Positions 1 through 13,153 of a stretch of 64,000 nt of DNA are shown one piece after another (the stretch's first letter is position 1; every line of letters starts with the position of its first letter). The notes under the pieces were generated by a model, which saw nothing but the letters and a program-made list of their open reading frames with translations, made no database searches and was not told where the DNA came from. Made by a program: the position numbers and the translations under genes. This stretch comes from Neophaeococcomyces mojaviensis (lineage: Eukaryota > Ascomycota > Eurotiomycetes > Chaetothyriales), in contig JAPDRQ010000030.1 of assembly GCA_030247915.1 (NCBI GenBank), positions 1 to 64,000 on the forward strand, in the 5' to 3' direction.

Positions 1-3000
1 ATACGTTTCCCTTACGTCCCTTCTACGCTAAGTATACGCTAACCTAGAACTAGTAAAATAAATTCTAAAGAGGCTTAGACCTCTAGGTATAATTATTTTA
101 TTAGTCGATATAGTCGCTACGTATACGGTAATTATAAATATATACTTATAGACGTACTCTTTTTATATACGTTATATAGCTAATTCTACTTTAGTACCTT
201 CTAAATTATTATACTATAGCTTATACTATACTTACTTATTATTAAGTACGCTTCCTTTTACTTAATCTTAGCGAGAACTTTTTTACTTTCTTTAATATAT
301 TCTACTCTACGCTTTATATACGTAAGACCTACGTACTAAATATAATTTAATATTAGTTATAGTATATAAGATTAAGAAGATTACTCGGGCTCTTAATCGC
401 GCTATATTACGTAGTATTAAGAATATATAAAAGGAACTCTCTTCGATAGGTACTACCTCTAGTATACTTAGTTATTAGGTCGTCGCCTTTAGTATTATTA
501 TTATACTTACTACCTCTATCGCTCTTAACTAATTCGCTTTAATATTATAGGCGGTTCGTACGTTTATTAAGATATCGTTATAGGCGATAAGTATACTTCT
601 TATACCCTTTATATAAAGACTAACTTATATAGGCGAATATTACTCTTCCTTTATAACTTAAGAAAAAGTAGTTAGTTTACGTCGATAGCTCCTTCGACGA
701 TAGAGTAAATACTTTAAGTAATAAAAATGATAACGACGATAACGACGACGATAATAATAACGATAAGAAGAGTAAGGAAGAGAAGGAGGAGAAGAAGGAG
801 AAGAAGAAGAAGAAGAAGAAGAAGAAGAAGAAGAAGAAGAAGGGTAGAAATAAGGAGATAAAGGGTTAGCGTTTTTATTTTCTTTTCTTTATCTTTTTTA
901 TTTTTCTTTTATTTATTCGTTATATACTACGTACGTATAGTATACGCGGAGCGTACGCCTACTCGACGGGTAATAGGCGTATTCCCCTCTCTTTCTCTCT
1001 CTTTTTTTATCTTTTTTTATCTTTTCGCTCCTCTCTTTTCTTATCTTTAATCTCTCTATTTTTCTTACTTATCTCGTTATTTCTCTTACTTTACCTCTTT
1101 AATTCCTCTACTTACCTCTTTCTTTTCCTTACTTATCTTTCTTTAGTCTTTACTTTTAGTTTTACCTTAGCTCTTTCTTTTTATTCGTTTTTTATCTTTC
1201 TCGTTTTCTCTATTACTATTTTTTTATATCGTTAAACTCTTTATAGTCTAAGCTATTCTCTTAAGTAATTTTAATTATAATTTAGAACTAATTAAGCGCT
1301 CTTAATATAATAAACTAGCGCGCTATATACTTTATATATATTAGCTTCGATAGTATCTTCTTTATTTTTTTCGTTTTATATTTTAATAAAAGCTTAAATC
1401 TTTTATATTATAAGTAATATAATAGGATATACCTAATCGTTTATAAATACTAGTTATATAAATATTTTAGAAATTTTTTAGGGACTTAGATAGCTACTAG
1501 TTACGTATTTAGACCTATAATTTTTATATATATTAGTAATAGCGTTATAACTTCCGCCTTTATTAATCTTATATATAGTCTATAGGAATTATATATCTAC
1601 GATATATTCTATACTTTTATTCTTCGTCGTTTAAAAAGCTAATTAATTATATTCTTTTATCTCTTTTATTATACTCGACTTCTTTAGTATTTAATAAGCT
1701 ATATATTACTCGAAGAGTATTACTTTTTATTATTTTAATTATATTGATTATACGTAGTTTATATACCTCGTCTACGATTTTTATTCTCTTCTTTATCTTT
1801 TTTAATCTACTATATTCTTACTATAACTTAGTTAGTTATCGCTTCGTTATTTATTAATAAATAAGAATAAGCTTTTCTTATATTCTTTAATCGCTTATAT
1901 ATTATATTCGTTGTTTAAGTTATTTACTTTTTAACTAAATATTTTTTTATTCTTATTACTTATTAGTATTTACTAATTTTAAAATTTAAACTAAAAAGTA
2001 TTACGTTCGATTCTTATTTAATTAGTATTTATAGTATATATTAATATACCCTAATTACTTTTTATAGGTATTCGTTTTAAACTATTTAAAGAGGTTTTAT
2101 TATTATTACGACTTACGCCTTATCGTTAATACGCGTACTTTATATATACGATTTATATATTAGAATAGAACAAACTAAGGCTATATATAAAAGCTTTATA
2201 TTCCTTATCGATAAGTTCTAGGTTAAGATTACTATTTTAGTTAATACCTTTAATATAACTAGGCCTTTTCGGCTTACTTAGGTTATATATTCCTTCTAGA
2301 TAAGGGCTAGATTTATTTATACGTCTAGTACTTTAATTAACTTTTTTTTTAGTTCGATTTATTATTCTTCGACTCGTATAGTAAATATAAGATTATCGTA
2401 TACGTAGCGTCGACGGTAAGTAAAGTAAATTAGTTAGTATTTATTTAGGGCGAATTTTACCTCGTTTTCTTTTACTTAGGCCTTATATTATTTATATATC
2501 GCGCTTAAAGTAAAGTAGTTCTATTTTATAGTTTAGCTTTACGTTATAAGATTAGTATCGTCGATAAAGCTAAATCTAAAAAATATTTTCTTTTAAGTCT
2601 TTAAAGCGTTCGAGTAGGCCTAAATAAAAAATAAAAAGAGAATTAAGAATAGTAAAGATTTTTATAAAATACTTAACTACGTTCTTATTTAGTCGCTTTT
2701 ATATCTTATATATATATAATACGAGTACGCCTATTATACGTAAAGCTTATAACTAGATTAATTATCTATTCTAAAATTCCCTTTTCTCTTAGGATTTTAA
2801 TTAGGCGTTCGTATAAAACGTTATTAAATACTTCTACTAAATCTAAACTAAGTATTAAGACTCTACTCTAGAATTATATATACTATACGCTTTATATATA
2901 CGCCGTAAATAAATTAATTATAGAAGTTATTAAGCGGTCTCTTTAGGCTTCTATTTAGATCTATAAGAGTAGGCTATATTCTTTTATTATTTAGTTAAGA

Positions 3001-5900
3001 TAATTTACTAGGACTTTTTTAACTATCTTAATTAATATATTTTCTAGTACGATTAGATAATAGCTCCTAAAGAGAAAATAGTTTTTTTTATTTTCTTTTC
3101 GTAGTATTATAGTAGTGGATTTTTTAAAACGATCTAAGATTTTATCTTAAGCGAAGATTATATTTATTCTATATATAAGGCCTATAGCTATTTTAAGAAA
3201 TAGAGTCGTTAAAATCTTATTAAAAATATCGTTTAAACCGAGAGCGCGTTTACTTAAAAGGTTACGTAATATTTCGACGGCTTCCTCCTTTAATACTTCT
3301 TAATTAATTTAGGTTATATATATTAACTATTTAGTAGATATACTTCGAATACTTTATATATTAGTTTAATTAAAAAAAAACTTCTTTACTAAAATCTAAA
3401 CTCGAGTTTCGTTATTATCGAATATCTTTATATCCTTACTTCGTTAAAGTATCGAGATATAAAAATCTCGATAGGGTTTACTAACGCTTTATTTACTTTA
3501 TTTAAAAAGCTTTTAGAGACCTCTATTACTTAGAAGGTATTAGTTATTAGTTAATTACGCGGTAAGTGTTCTTTAGTTTACTCTTACTATTCGCTTTATC
3601 TCTTACTTTAATTAGTTCCTTAGGGTCTTATATTCCTATCGATCTTCGTATTAATAGTATACGCTATATATACGCCTCGCGCGCTTAATATATACGAAAA
3701 AAGTAGTAACTTATAGGAACTATATTAGTCTAGCTTTTAGGCTTAGTCGTACTCTTAAATAAAAGCGAGAGAGATAGGTAGTTAAGATTTAGTATAGATA
3801 GCTTAGAAAATAGTCGGCTTTCTTTTACTTCGATTTTCTAAGGATCTCTTTTAGGCCTTTTAGGTCTAGCTTCTTAAGTATATACCGTCTATTTATTATA
3901 TACTTATTTCCTACTAATTAAATATCGAGCTTTATTCTAATTAGAATATAGTTCTATAGTAGTGCCTATCGTTCCTTTAAACCGTAGAAGGTGATTTTAT
4001 TTTTTAGTTCTTTCGATACGAACGTTAGGTCGATTATTAAGCTCTAAAGTCCTTTTCTTTAGGTCGTTTTTTCTTTAGAGTAATAAGGGTAAGCTCTCTT
4101 TATTTAGTCTCGATTAGTAGGTATTATATATTCTATTTATATACTATTATAGCTTCGGCCTAGTCTAGATAATAGAAGTTAAAGTTATTTAAAAGTACGA
4201 TCTTTTTCTAGGCGTCTTAAATTACGACTTTAATATTTAATTACTCTTAAAGACGAAGTCCGTCTATTCTTAAGTTATAGACGTTTATAATTATTATTTT
4301 ATCTTAAGGCGTTATAAGTTCTAGAGCGACGATATCTAGTTCGTATTATCTACGTCTCTACTACGCGGCGCCTACGTCTTATCTAATTATAAAGTAGACT
4401 CGTATTTCTAGTAAGGCTTCGTATACTAGTTCGTACGGCTTTAAATAGTAAATAAATTTTATATATCTATTATAGACCGGTTTTTAGATTACGAGGATCT
4501 AAGAGTAGCTAAAGCTATCAAAGAATAGTCGATTAGCTTTCGCGTTTAAGTAATCGTAATTATACTAGACTATCGTAAGTTTATAGTTTATTTAGATTTA
4601 TTTCTATCTTCTTTCTATAGAGGTTACTTATACTAGAGCCCTATAATAATAGTATACTTTCTATACTAGATTCTCGCGATATTTACGATTCGTTTAATTA
4701 AAAGCTTATTCTCTATTATAGCGGGTCTCTTATAGGTTTCTTTAGATTTATAGACCGCCCTAGTCGTTCCGGTTATTTATAACTATCTTTAAGTTTATAT
4801 AATATTTCTCGATAGCGTTTATATAAGGTAATCGACTATACTTTTATTTATATAGAAAGAACTAAGGGCGTCTATCTCGTTCTAAGTACTTCTAAAGAAC
4901 TAATAAACCGCGTATATTATAACTATACGTAAAGTACGACTCGCTTATATTATAATAATTTAAAATATATCTAAAAAGCTATATATTCTCTCTTTTACTA
5001 GGCTCGATAGTTTTTTTATAGTTAATATAAAATAGTTTCTTTATAAAATAGATCTTTACTTTATAGTTATCTATATATTAGTTATAGCGATTTAGTTTTA
5101 TATATATTCGTTATATATAGTTCTATTTCTAATATCTAAAGTATTAGACTACTATTAAAGTATTTTAAAGGCCCTCGTTTTAAAGAGTTAAGTATTAATT
5201 ATAAGACTATTTTATATAGCCTTTCTTTATATCTTCTAGGTTAAGAGGTCTATTACTAGGAATTTTTTATTCTTTATATATTCTTTATCGAGTTTATATA
5301 TATACTACGCGCCTTTTTTTTTAATTATAAAGCTATTTTATTTTTATAATTTATATACCTAGGGCTAGTATTTTAGAGGCTTCGTATATCGTTATTATAA
5401 ACTAAAAGTTATTTAATTCTTTTTCGCTTATAACTCTTAGACTTAATAAAACTCCTAGAATCTTAACTAAATAATTTTTCTTAAAGATTACTAAATCGTT
5501 AATAGAGAAAAGACTATAAGTTTAATTTTTTATTACTTCGTTCGAGACTATTATATCGATATTATCGCTTTTTAAAATTTTAATTATAATCGTTCTTAGG
5601 ATTATTTTCTTAACCTCTTTTAGAATTTTCTTATTACTAAGGCCGTTTATTTAAGGTATTTAAATTCTAACTATATACCTATTTAGTTAAATCGTATTTA
5701 ATATATCTACTTATCGTAGGGGTCTCGCGGCTATAGCCGCCTATATAGTACCTAGTATAAGAGGAGCCTACTCGGCTCTCTTTAGGTCCCTAAGTAGAGA
5801 TTCGATTCTAACTAGTTAAGCCCTAATTCCTTTATTATCGACGTTTCCTTAGTTCTATAAAGTTCTAAATAATATTTATACGATTACTATACTTAACGCG
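1..5900 (-). mobile_element. RIP-degraded Tad1-like LINE retrotransposon remnant
   Basis: This is AT-rich sequence almost devoid of CA and TG dinucleotides, with no surviving long reading frame. On the minus strand, short stretches still align by eye with LINE reverse transcriptase. Around 2,775-2,860 the frame reads SLDLVEVFNNVLYERL followed by IKILREK, matching the A-domain pattern LDvkgAFDNVsherLl of Tad1-type elements. At 2,555-2,580 it reads FIDDTNLI, the catalytic F-x-D-D box. The two motifs are about 280 bp apart, as expected in this family. The outer limits are not visible and the block may contain more than one element. A GA-rich low-complexity tract lies at 722-842. The family assignment is fairly secure; the boundaries are guesses. 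Confidence 0.7.
722..842 (+). repeat. Purine-rich low-complexity tract (GAY then AAG units)
   Basis: Runs of GAT/GAC-type triplets pass into GGA/GAAG and finally a pure AAG-type run at about 798-842. It lies inside the LINE-like block and has no visible coding role of its own. Confidence 0.8.
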
Positions 5901-6299
5901 TACGCGAGCTACGCTATTCCTCCTATTTCTTCTTCTTCTTCTTCGAGACCTTCTTTAATACGTTATAAGTCTACCTTTATTATTTACTAATCTATACTTC
6001 CTTCTCTGACTGGCTTTTCCCTTCCTTCTTTATTCGGCTAACTTAATTAGTTAGTATCGCGGTGTATAGTAGGGGTCTCGTCGGTACTTCGTCTAGGTCG
6101 CGTAGAAGCCGTATCGAGCTTCTACGGTTATAATATTAGCTAGCTAATAAGTCTTACTCTCTTATTATTACTTTTTTTAAGACTATAAAAGTAGTATTAT
6201 ATAGGTACGAGTTTTTTCGACGTAACGCGCGATATATATATTATACTTAAAAACAGAGAGTACCTTAAATTATACGATACTATAAAAAAAAAGAAAAAG

Positions 6300-9200
6300 C
6301 GAAGTTCTTCTTTTTAAAATAGTCGAGATAGTATAAGACGATTTTATTAGCGCGGTATACTCTTATCTAAATAAAGAAAATTATATAATAAGAAATATTT
6401 CTTATATATATCTTATATATAAAGATTATAAAACCTTTAAGAGTATTATACGAGCTTAAATCAAATAAATAGCTAAAGAGTAATTAAAGAACTATATAAA
6501 ATCGAAGTTTTAATTAGTACTTTAAAATTATTTTTATATTCTAAAAAATAAGTAACTAAGAATATAAGAGAACGAGTATTCTTAAAATTATAATAACTTA
6601 TTTATATAAAGAGCTTAAAGTATATTTAATATCTAACTATAGTAACTAGACTTAGAAATTAGAAGATTACGACCTTAATAAATTTAGAAACTACTAGAAA
6701 CTATATTATAAGCGAATTACGAATAAATTATTATACTTATACTAAAAAAAGACTATACTAGAAGAACTAACTAGATTTATTAGTTTAGTAAAAAGAAATT
6801 ATTTATAAGAAAATTTATAACGCTACGTTTATACTTAACGAGTATTAAGAAAATATTATCTTAAATATTATTAATATAAAATATAATCTGATTTTAAAAA
6901 TATTATAGTTATATTAATATAACTTAAAAATTAACTAATAAAAACGTACGATATCTTTTACTTATTATATATACTAAATAATACTTAATAATATTAAGAA
7001 AAAAACTTATCTCTTAAAATATTAAGAATTCTTAAACGTTTTTTAAAAAGAACTTAAAAAAGATATTTAACTAAAATATAAATCGTAAATTATAGAATAT
7101 TTATAAAAGAAGGATTAGTAATACTACTAAAAGTACGCTCTTACGAAATTAGTTAAAAGAAAAAATAAGTACTTCGAGAATAGCTTAAGAAAAACATTAA
7201 AAAAGAGTATATTCGAAAGGTCTATTATATTAAAGAAAAGGGATATAAGTACTTTATAAATCTTTTATTCTTTTTATTTAAAAAAAAAAAGAAATAAAAG
7301 CTAAAGAATATTAATTAATTATCGAAAACTTAATTTAATTATATAAAAGAATATTTATTTATTACCTTAAATTAGTAAAATTAAAAACCGACTTTAAAAA
7401 GCGAAATAATTTAATAAGATAAATATTTTAGACGTATTTTATAGAATTATAATAACGCTTAAAAAAGAATATAAAACTATATTCGTTATTAATTTAGGTC
7501 TATACGAATATTTAGTAATATTTATAAAACTTATTAATATCCTAGTATTATTTTAAGCTATAATAGATAATCTATTAAAAGAATTTAAATAAAAATTTTA
7601 TATTACCTATCTAAACGATATTCTTATATTCGTAAAAATCTATAAAGAATATATTAAATATATTATAAAGGTTTTATAGAAACTTAAAGAAACGTCTTTA
7701 TTAATAAAATTATTAAAGTATAACTTTTATAAATAGATAATTAGGTTTTTAGAATATCTTATTTTTATAAAAGAAATATAAATAAATCTAAATAAAATTA
7801 ATTCTATTCTTTAATAACTAGAACTTAAAAATATTATCGATATATAAGCCTTCTTAAGGCTTACGAATTATAATCGTAAATTTATTAAAGCTTACTTTAG
7901 AATAGTAGTACCTCTCTTTAAGCTATCTAAAAAAAATAAGAAGTTTATTTTTATTAATAAAGCTAAGAAAGCGTTTCTCTTTCTAAAGAAAGCTTTTATA
8001 AAAGAATTAATTCTCGTAATCTTTAATTTAGAATTATAATACGTCTTAAAGATAAATACTTTTAATAAAATTATTATCGTCGTTCTTACTTAAGTATATA
8101 TTCTTTCTAATAAAAAGAAGAAAAGAAAAGTAGTAGTATATTATTCTTAAAAACTTAAAAACGCTAAGCTTAATTATAACGTTTATAATAAAAAACTCTT
8201 AATTATTAAAGTTAGTCTTTAGTACTAAAGTTATTATCTTATAAACGCTAAATATCTAGTAAAAATCTACTTAGATTATAAAAATCTTATATATTAAACT
8301 ATAATTAAAGATCTTTAAAAGAGATAGATTTAATAAATAAAAAAGTTTATATTATATAATATTTAAATCTTTTATATTAAAAAAAAAGAGAACGATAGAT
8401 TCGATACTTTAAATTAAAGATTTAATTATATAATTAATTTAAATCAACTTCTATAACGCTCTTAAAGAAAAAAGAGAATCATATTACTCTTATAAGACTA
8501 TTTATAAATATAATAAAAAAATCTTTATAAGATTAATACTATTTAAATACTAATACTAGTAAAGAATACTATAATAGTATAATAAATTTATTAAAAATAG
8601 AAAATAATAAGAAAATCGTTATAGCTTATTATTATAATAACTTCTTAATAAAATATTTTAAAGTAGAAAAAATAAATAAGCTTATTTTTAAAGATTATAA
8701 TCTATAAAAGAAATTTTAAAAAATTCTTAAACATTATATTAAGAACTATAAATACTATAAAACTATGAAATATTTAAGATATAAATTATATAAGAAGTTA
8801 TAACCTTTTAGAACTTCTTTAAAAGCTTAGAAATTAATTATTTTAGACTTTATTATTAAACTATTTAAGTTAAGAGAATTAATTACTAAAGTATAATATA
8901 ATAGTATTTTTATAATATATAATTAACTTATTAAATACGTTTATTTTAAATTATATTCTTTAAAAAAAAAATAAGCGTTAAAGTATTCTTATATAAGTTT
9001 ATAATAATAATTTTCGTATATTATAAAATATTTATTAAACGACTAGAAATATAATAAAAGCTCTTTATAATCTTTTACTTTTAGTTAAATAAATAAACTA
9101 AAAGAACTAATTAAATACTAAAATAATATCTTTAAGGCTATATAAATTATAATTAAAATTATTAAATAGAACTTCTATTAATTATATAATTCTATTTTAA

Positions 9201-9900
9201 TAATTATAAAGTAGTAATAAAGATTTTATCGTTTTTAATTAATTATAAATTTTACTTTAAATTAAAAGAACGAGTAAAGAAAATAAGTATTATAAAGATA
9301 AACGTTAAAGTTAATAAACTATATAAACTTTATAAATAATTTAAAATAAATATCGAATTATTATTAGAAAAAATAGTAAAATACGTAAATAAAAAAAAGA
9401 ATTAAGAAACTAATTTTTAAAAAAGAAAAATACGATTTATTGTTTTAAAAGAAATATTAAGACTAAGCGACTTAATATAAAACTAGACTTTATAAAACTT
9501 AAACTATTTAAAATTAAGAAAGTAAAAGGATTAATAACGTTTATCTTAAATTTACTAAAGAATATAAAGATCTATTTAACGTTCTATAAATCTTTATTAG
9601 AATTAGTATTAAAGAACGCCTTATTTATTAAATTAATACTATTAAATATCGAGATTAAGAAAGACGAATATAATATTAAAAATATTCTATAAGCTTAACT
9701 TAACTATAACTAGTTTAAATATTTAATTAAGTAGTTAAAATATAATAAAATAGAAAATTTATAAAAACTAAAAATGAACTTATTATCTACTACTTTTACT
9801 AGTATAAAAGAAAATTATTTTAACTAATATTCGCTTTAAGAAAACTATTTAATTACTTAACGTTAAAAGTAATTTAAAATACGTTAAAGATAGTAATTAA
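6300..9900 (+). mobile_element. RIP-degraded Ty3/gypsy chromovirus polyprotein remnant
   Basis: Plus-strand frames interrupted by many stops still show a gypsy polyprotein in order. Reverse transcriptase is seen at about 7,460-7,780, with EYKTIFVINLGLYEYLV, then the active-site box YLNDILIF at about 7,606-7,632, then FLEYLIF. Integrase zinc-binding and core entry are at about 8,720-8,880, with LKHYIKNYKYYKT followed by LILDFIIKLFK. The post-integrase segment NIKTKRLNIKLDFIKLKLFKI is at about 9,450-9,530. A chromodomain-like EYNIKNIL...FKYLIK stretch is at about 9,660-9,745, which points to a chromovirus. Substitutions relative to family consensus are mostly those that C-to-T or G-to-A changes produce. 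No intact frame remains, so it cannot be autonomous. Confidence 0.85.
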
Positions 9901-10399
9901 TAATAATAATAATATCTTATTATCTTTTTTAAGACTATTTAATATTTTTAAGGCCTATAACTCTTAATTTATTATATTAGCTTAACGCTTTAATAGAATC
10001 TATATTTACTAATTTAAAAAACCGATCTAGCGTTATTCTTAAATTAAAAATATCGTTTATTATTTTAAGTTCTAAGTTCTTTAAATTAAACGAATACGAT
10101 TTTTTTATATTTTTTATTTTAATTACTATTTCTTCTTCTTAAGAGAATCGAATTCTTTAAAAAAAAAAAAAAATTAATTATTATAACTCTTATAACCCTT
10201 ACTAATATAAAATTAGTATTTTATAATATCTATTATTATTATTATTATATAAAAGTCGTTATAACGAACGTAATTTAAATAAGAAGCTATAATAAAAGAT
10301 TTAAAAATAATAAATCGATAAAGAAGGTTTTTATAATAAGTAGTAAAGAATTTACGAATTTAAATATAAGAAAGAAAAAATATCTTTTAATACTAACCT

Positions 10400-10740
10400 T
10401 TTTAGCGTAAGAAAGAGTATTAAGAATAGCAACCCTAAAAGGGGTAAGTTCAACCTAGGGTGAACCAGTTAGTCTACCAGTGGAGCCAGTTAGTTAGTAG
10501 CCTTCCTACCACTTAACTAACCTCTATCTTTAGTACCCCCTATAGGGGCCAGCTATTCATTTATCCCTGTTATAGGTGTATATATATAGGGACTATAGGC
10601 GCGTATATAGAATAATAAGTAGTCATTTACTTACTATCTGCCTACCGCTGCCTTTCTATCTTAATAAAGAGATAATATTTTATATAATTACTAAGTGCTT
10701 AGGACGAACGCTATTTTAAAAAGAAAATAATATTATATAT
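10400..10740. repeat. Lightly mutated LTR-like island 3' of the gypsy remnant
   Basis: This island has many CA and TG dinucleotides, unlike the DNA on both sides. It contains TATA-rich promoter-like sequence near 10,570-10,610 and an AATAAA at 10,663-10,668. Its place immediately downstream of the gypsy polyprotein fits a 3' LTR, or a later solo LTR insertion. I could not find a partner LTR upstream, so this is inference from position and composition. Confidence 0.4.
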
Positions 10741-10788
10741 AATTTTATAGGAGGCTAAACTAAATACGTTAATATAAGAAAAGAGTAA

Positions 10789-10825
10789 AGTACTTAGTAT
10801 ACTTAGCTTTAAGTATACTAAGTAC
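10789..10825. repeat. Perfect 16-bp inverted repeat with 4-nt loop
   Basis: GTACTTAGTATACTTA is followed by a GCTT spacer and then by its exact reverse complement, TAAGTATACTAAGTAC, at 10,810-10,825. It lies in AT-rich DNA between the LTR-like island and the pogo remnant. It may be an element terminus or a chance hairpin. Confidence 0.6.
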
Positions 10826-11280
10826 CTTAAATATATAACTTATATATACTAATCTAGTTCTAGTCCTTTATTAGATAGTCTCTTCTTTCGTAGTTAATTT
10901 AAATTATACTTATACCTTTATAATTATTATTCTAATAATCGAACGTTAGTAGTATCGCTTTATACGATTCTATATTTAGTTTGCTCTTAGATTATTACTT
11001 ATTCTAGTACTACGAATACTATGTCTTTTATTCTAAAGACTAAACTCTAATCCTAGTCTAGTCTAGCTTTATATTAAGAAGAACTATAATATATCCCCTT
11101 ATCTATTAGAGTTACCTATTTAAGCGCGGTTTTAATTAGTATAAAATATAAATAAGGATTAGAATGACTTAACTAATAAATTCCTTATCGATTTTATATA
11201 GTAGATCTATTAGCTTACTTATACCTATCCTATACCTTAATTAGTTACTATACGAAAACATGTACAGAGGCGCGTTCTAG
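10826..11280. other. AT-rich RIP-type DNA without recognisable gene
   Basis: CA/TG-poor sequence fades into normal composition near 11,260-11,290. No coding frame or motif was recognised. Confidence 0.6.
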
Positions 11281-11503
11281 AATAAGTTGCGTACGCTAAA
11301 ATGCACTATGTTCGCTAGTTTTATATAGGTCAGGCCATCCTTAGCGCTGTTAAGACCAAAACGGCAAGTGCGTCGCTGCGGCCACTTTATAAGTCCTACT
11401 ATCGTGCAATGCAACGATCGGGTAATGCATCACGTTTTTCGTATGCTCTCCATACTACTGCACCGTACTTACAACCATTGTTATTCAACAATTACTGATC
11501 GCG

Positions 11504-11710
11504 ATGGCGTCTAATTATGACTATATGATCTCCCAGGCTCTTATTGACGCGTGGAATGCAGGCCAGTACTCGAGTATTCGTAGTTGCGCAGCCGCATTCA
11601 GTCTACTTCCATCCGCTTTGAGTCGGAACCTAAAACGACGACGAACTCGACGCGATGCCCGCGATGTCCTATTCAACCTCTTCACTATCGATGCTAATTC
11701 TCGTTAATAT
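11504..11710 (+). pseudogene. N-terminal stub of a pogo/Fot1-type transposase
   Basis: A 67-residue frame starts at an ATG and contains ALIDAWNAGQYSSIRSCAAA, followed by LPSALSRNLKRRRTRRDAR. This is the psq-type helix-turn-helix that begins pogo/Fot1 (Tc1/mariner superfamily) transposases, where it binds the terminal repeat. The frame then stops at 11,705-11,707. No CENPB-type HTH or DDE catalytic domain follows before the foldback element at 11,922, so at least 400 residues are missing. The DNA has normal CA/TG content, so this fragment has escaped heavy RIP, perhaps because it is short or single copy. It cannot encode an active transposase. The family call rests on the spacing of A-W-x-x-GQY-x-SIR and the LSR motif. 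Confidence 0.65.
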
Positions 11711-11913
11711 ACGAATCGTTCTCTCCGTCCTCAATCGCATCAATGCGGATAATGTTATTGATACTGATAGTTCAATTTCGACCGACGATGGGCCGAGCAT
11801 CAAAGCAAAAAAATTGCCCAGACTTTGATGGCAACTTTTCGATGGAGTTAAACTTCGGAGATGAGCTGCTAGCGCCGCTGGCTCTTGCTATGGCGTGGGC
11901 CTCACTGCCTGCT

Positions 11914-12754
11914 CAATAATCGGCAGTGCCTAGGGACTGCACCTGTGCCCTTGCACCTGCACCCATCACGTGGTGAAATTGTCACCGACATCGCACTTCT
12001 TCGTACCACCAAATTTTAGTGAGGCGAAGGAATACGCAGTCTCTCTGCATTTCCCATTGTAGTAATCGATTTTTGAAGCCGAAAGTTGACGTGATTTATG
12101 TGTATATAGTAGATATCGAGGTGTCAGTAGTTTTGACTACGCTTACCTACTGCTGGCGCGCTCTTTTGATCTCTTGACTATCGCCCTCTATTAGTAGTTG
12201 TAGAAGCCTACTATCGTGCGCTTTCGCCTGTTCGTAGATCTCTTATCTTATCTATCTTTACTATCGTTACGCCTAAAACTCTTCTTATCTAGGAAGGGCG
12301 ATAGAGTGATCGCTCGAGCCTGAATCGATAATTAATATTAGATGAGGCTACAGCGACGACAACGATAAGAAGCAGCGATAGAGACTAAAGTAAGATAAGG
12401 TAAGGTAAGATAAGAGATCTACGAACAGGCGAAGGCGCACGATAGTAGGCTTCTACAACTACTAATAGAGGGCGATAGTCAAGAGATCAAAAGAGCGCGC
12501 CAGCAGTAGGTAAGCGTAGTCAAAACTACTGACACCTCGATATCTACTATATACACATAAATCACGTCAACTTTCGGCTTCAACCGATTGGCTATTGCAT
12601 TTATTATTCCAATGGAAATGCGAAGAGACTGTACATTTTAATGACCTATATAATTTTGGTGGTACGAAGGAATCCGAGGTCGGCGACAATTTCACCACGT
12701 GATGGGTGCAGGTGCAAGGGCACAGGTGCAGTCCATAGACACTGCCCAATAATC
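11914..12754. mobile_element. 825-bp foldback/MITE element with 8-bp target-site duplication
   Basis: The element runs from 11,922 to 12,746. It begins GGCAGTGCCTAGGGACTGC, and its other end reads, on the opposite strand, GGCAGTGTCTATGGACTGC. The arms stay complementary for roughly 300 bp (about 11,922-12,240 and 12,418-12,746) and include a shared block ending in CACGTGGTGAAATTGTC. The inner parts pair again around AGATCTCTTATCTTA. The centre, about 12,245-12,410, is unpaired. Both ends are flanked by the same 8 bp, CAATAATC, at 11,914-11,921 and 12,747-12,754. An 8-bp duplication and a CAGTG-like end fit hAT-type mobilisation; this is inference, as no transposase is encoded. A truncated second copy lies at 41,254-41,892. 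Confidence 0.85.
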
Positions 12755-12910
12755 CGCCCAGGCCATTCTCGGCGATGAAGAAACCATGGCTTCATGAATG
12801 TATGGATTCGATCTGACTTCTCAACCCGAGCTCACCTGCGCATCGATACTGGCAAACCAGCGGCTCGGAGGACCAGTAAGATAGCGAGGCTTCCTCGAAA
12901 CAACAACATC

Positions 12911-13153
12911 ATGAAAGTTCTTCTTACTGGCGGCATCGGCTTCATTGGAAAACACTGTCTTAACTACCTACTCGAACATTGGTTTGTCTCCCATCGAGAT
13001 ACACTGGCATCTTCGCTGACGAATCCGCACTCGGAACCTTTAACCAAGCTTTCGTACGACATTGTCGAGGATATGGCACAATCGGGCGCCTTCGATCAAG
13101 TTTTCCAGTCTAGTTTCTTAAAATCTGCTCGTTGTTCCAATGAGTACTGGTAA
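12911..13153 (+). pseudogene. Truncated NAD(P)-dependent epimerase/GRE2-like reductase fragment
   Basis: From the ATG at 12,911 the frame reads MKVLLTGGIGFIGKH, a Rossmann start with the G-x-x-G-x-x-G dinucleotide-binding loop. It continues with LSYDIVEDMAQSGAFDQVF, typical of extended SDRs of the dihydroflavonol-reductase/GRE2 type. The frame ends after about 80 residues at 13,151-13,153, where a whole enzyme would have about 330. The Y-x-x-x-K catalytic motif and the substrate domain are missing. The fragment starts about 155 bp beyond the right end of the foldback element. I read it as a broken gene. An open frame extends upstream to 12,794 but has no family features. Confidence 0.6.
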
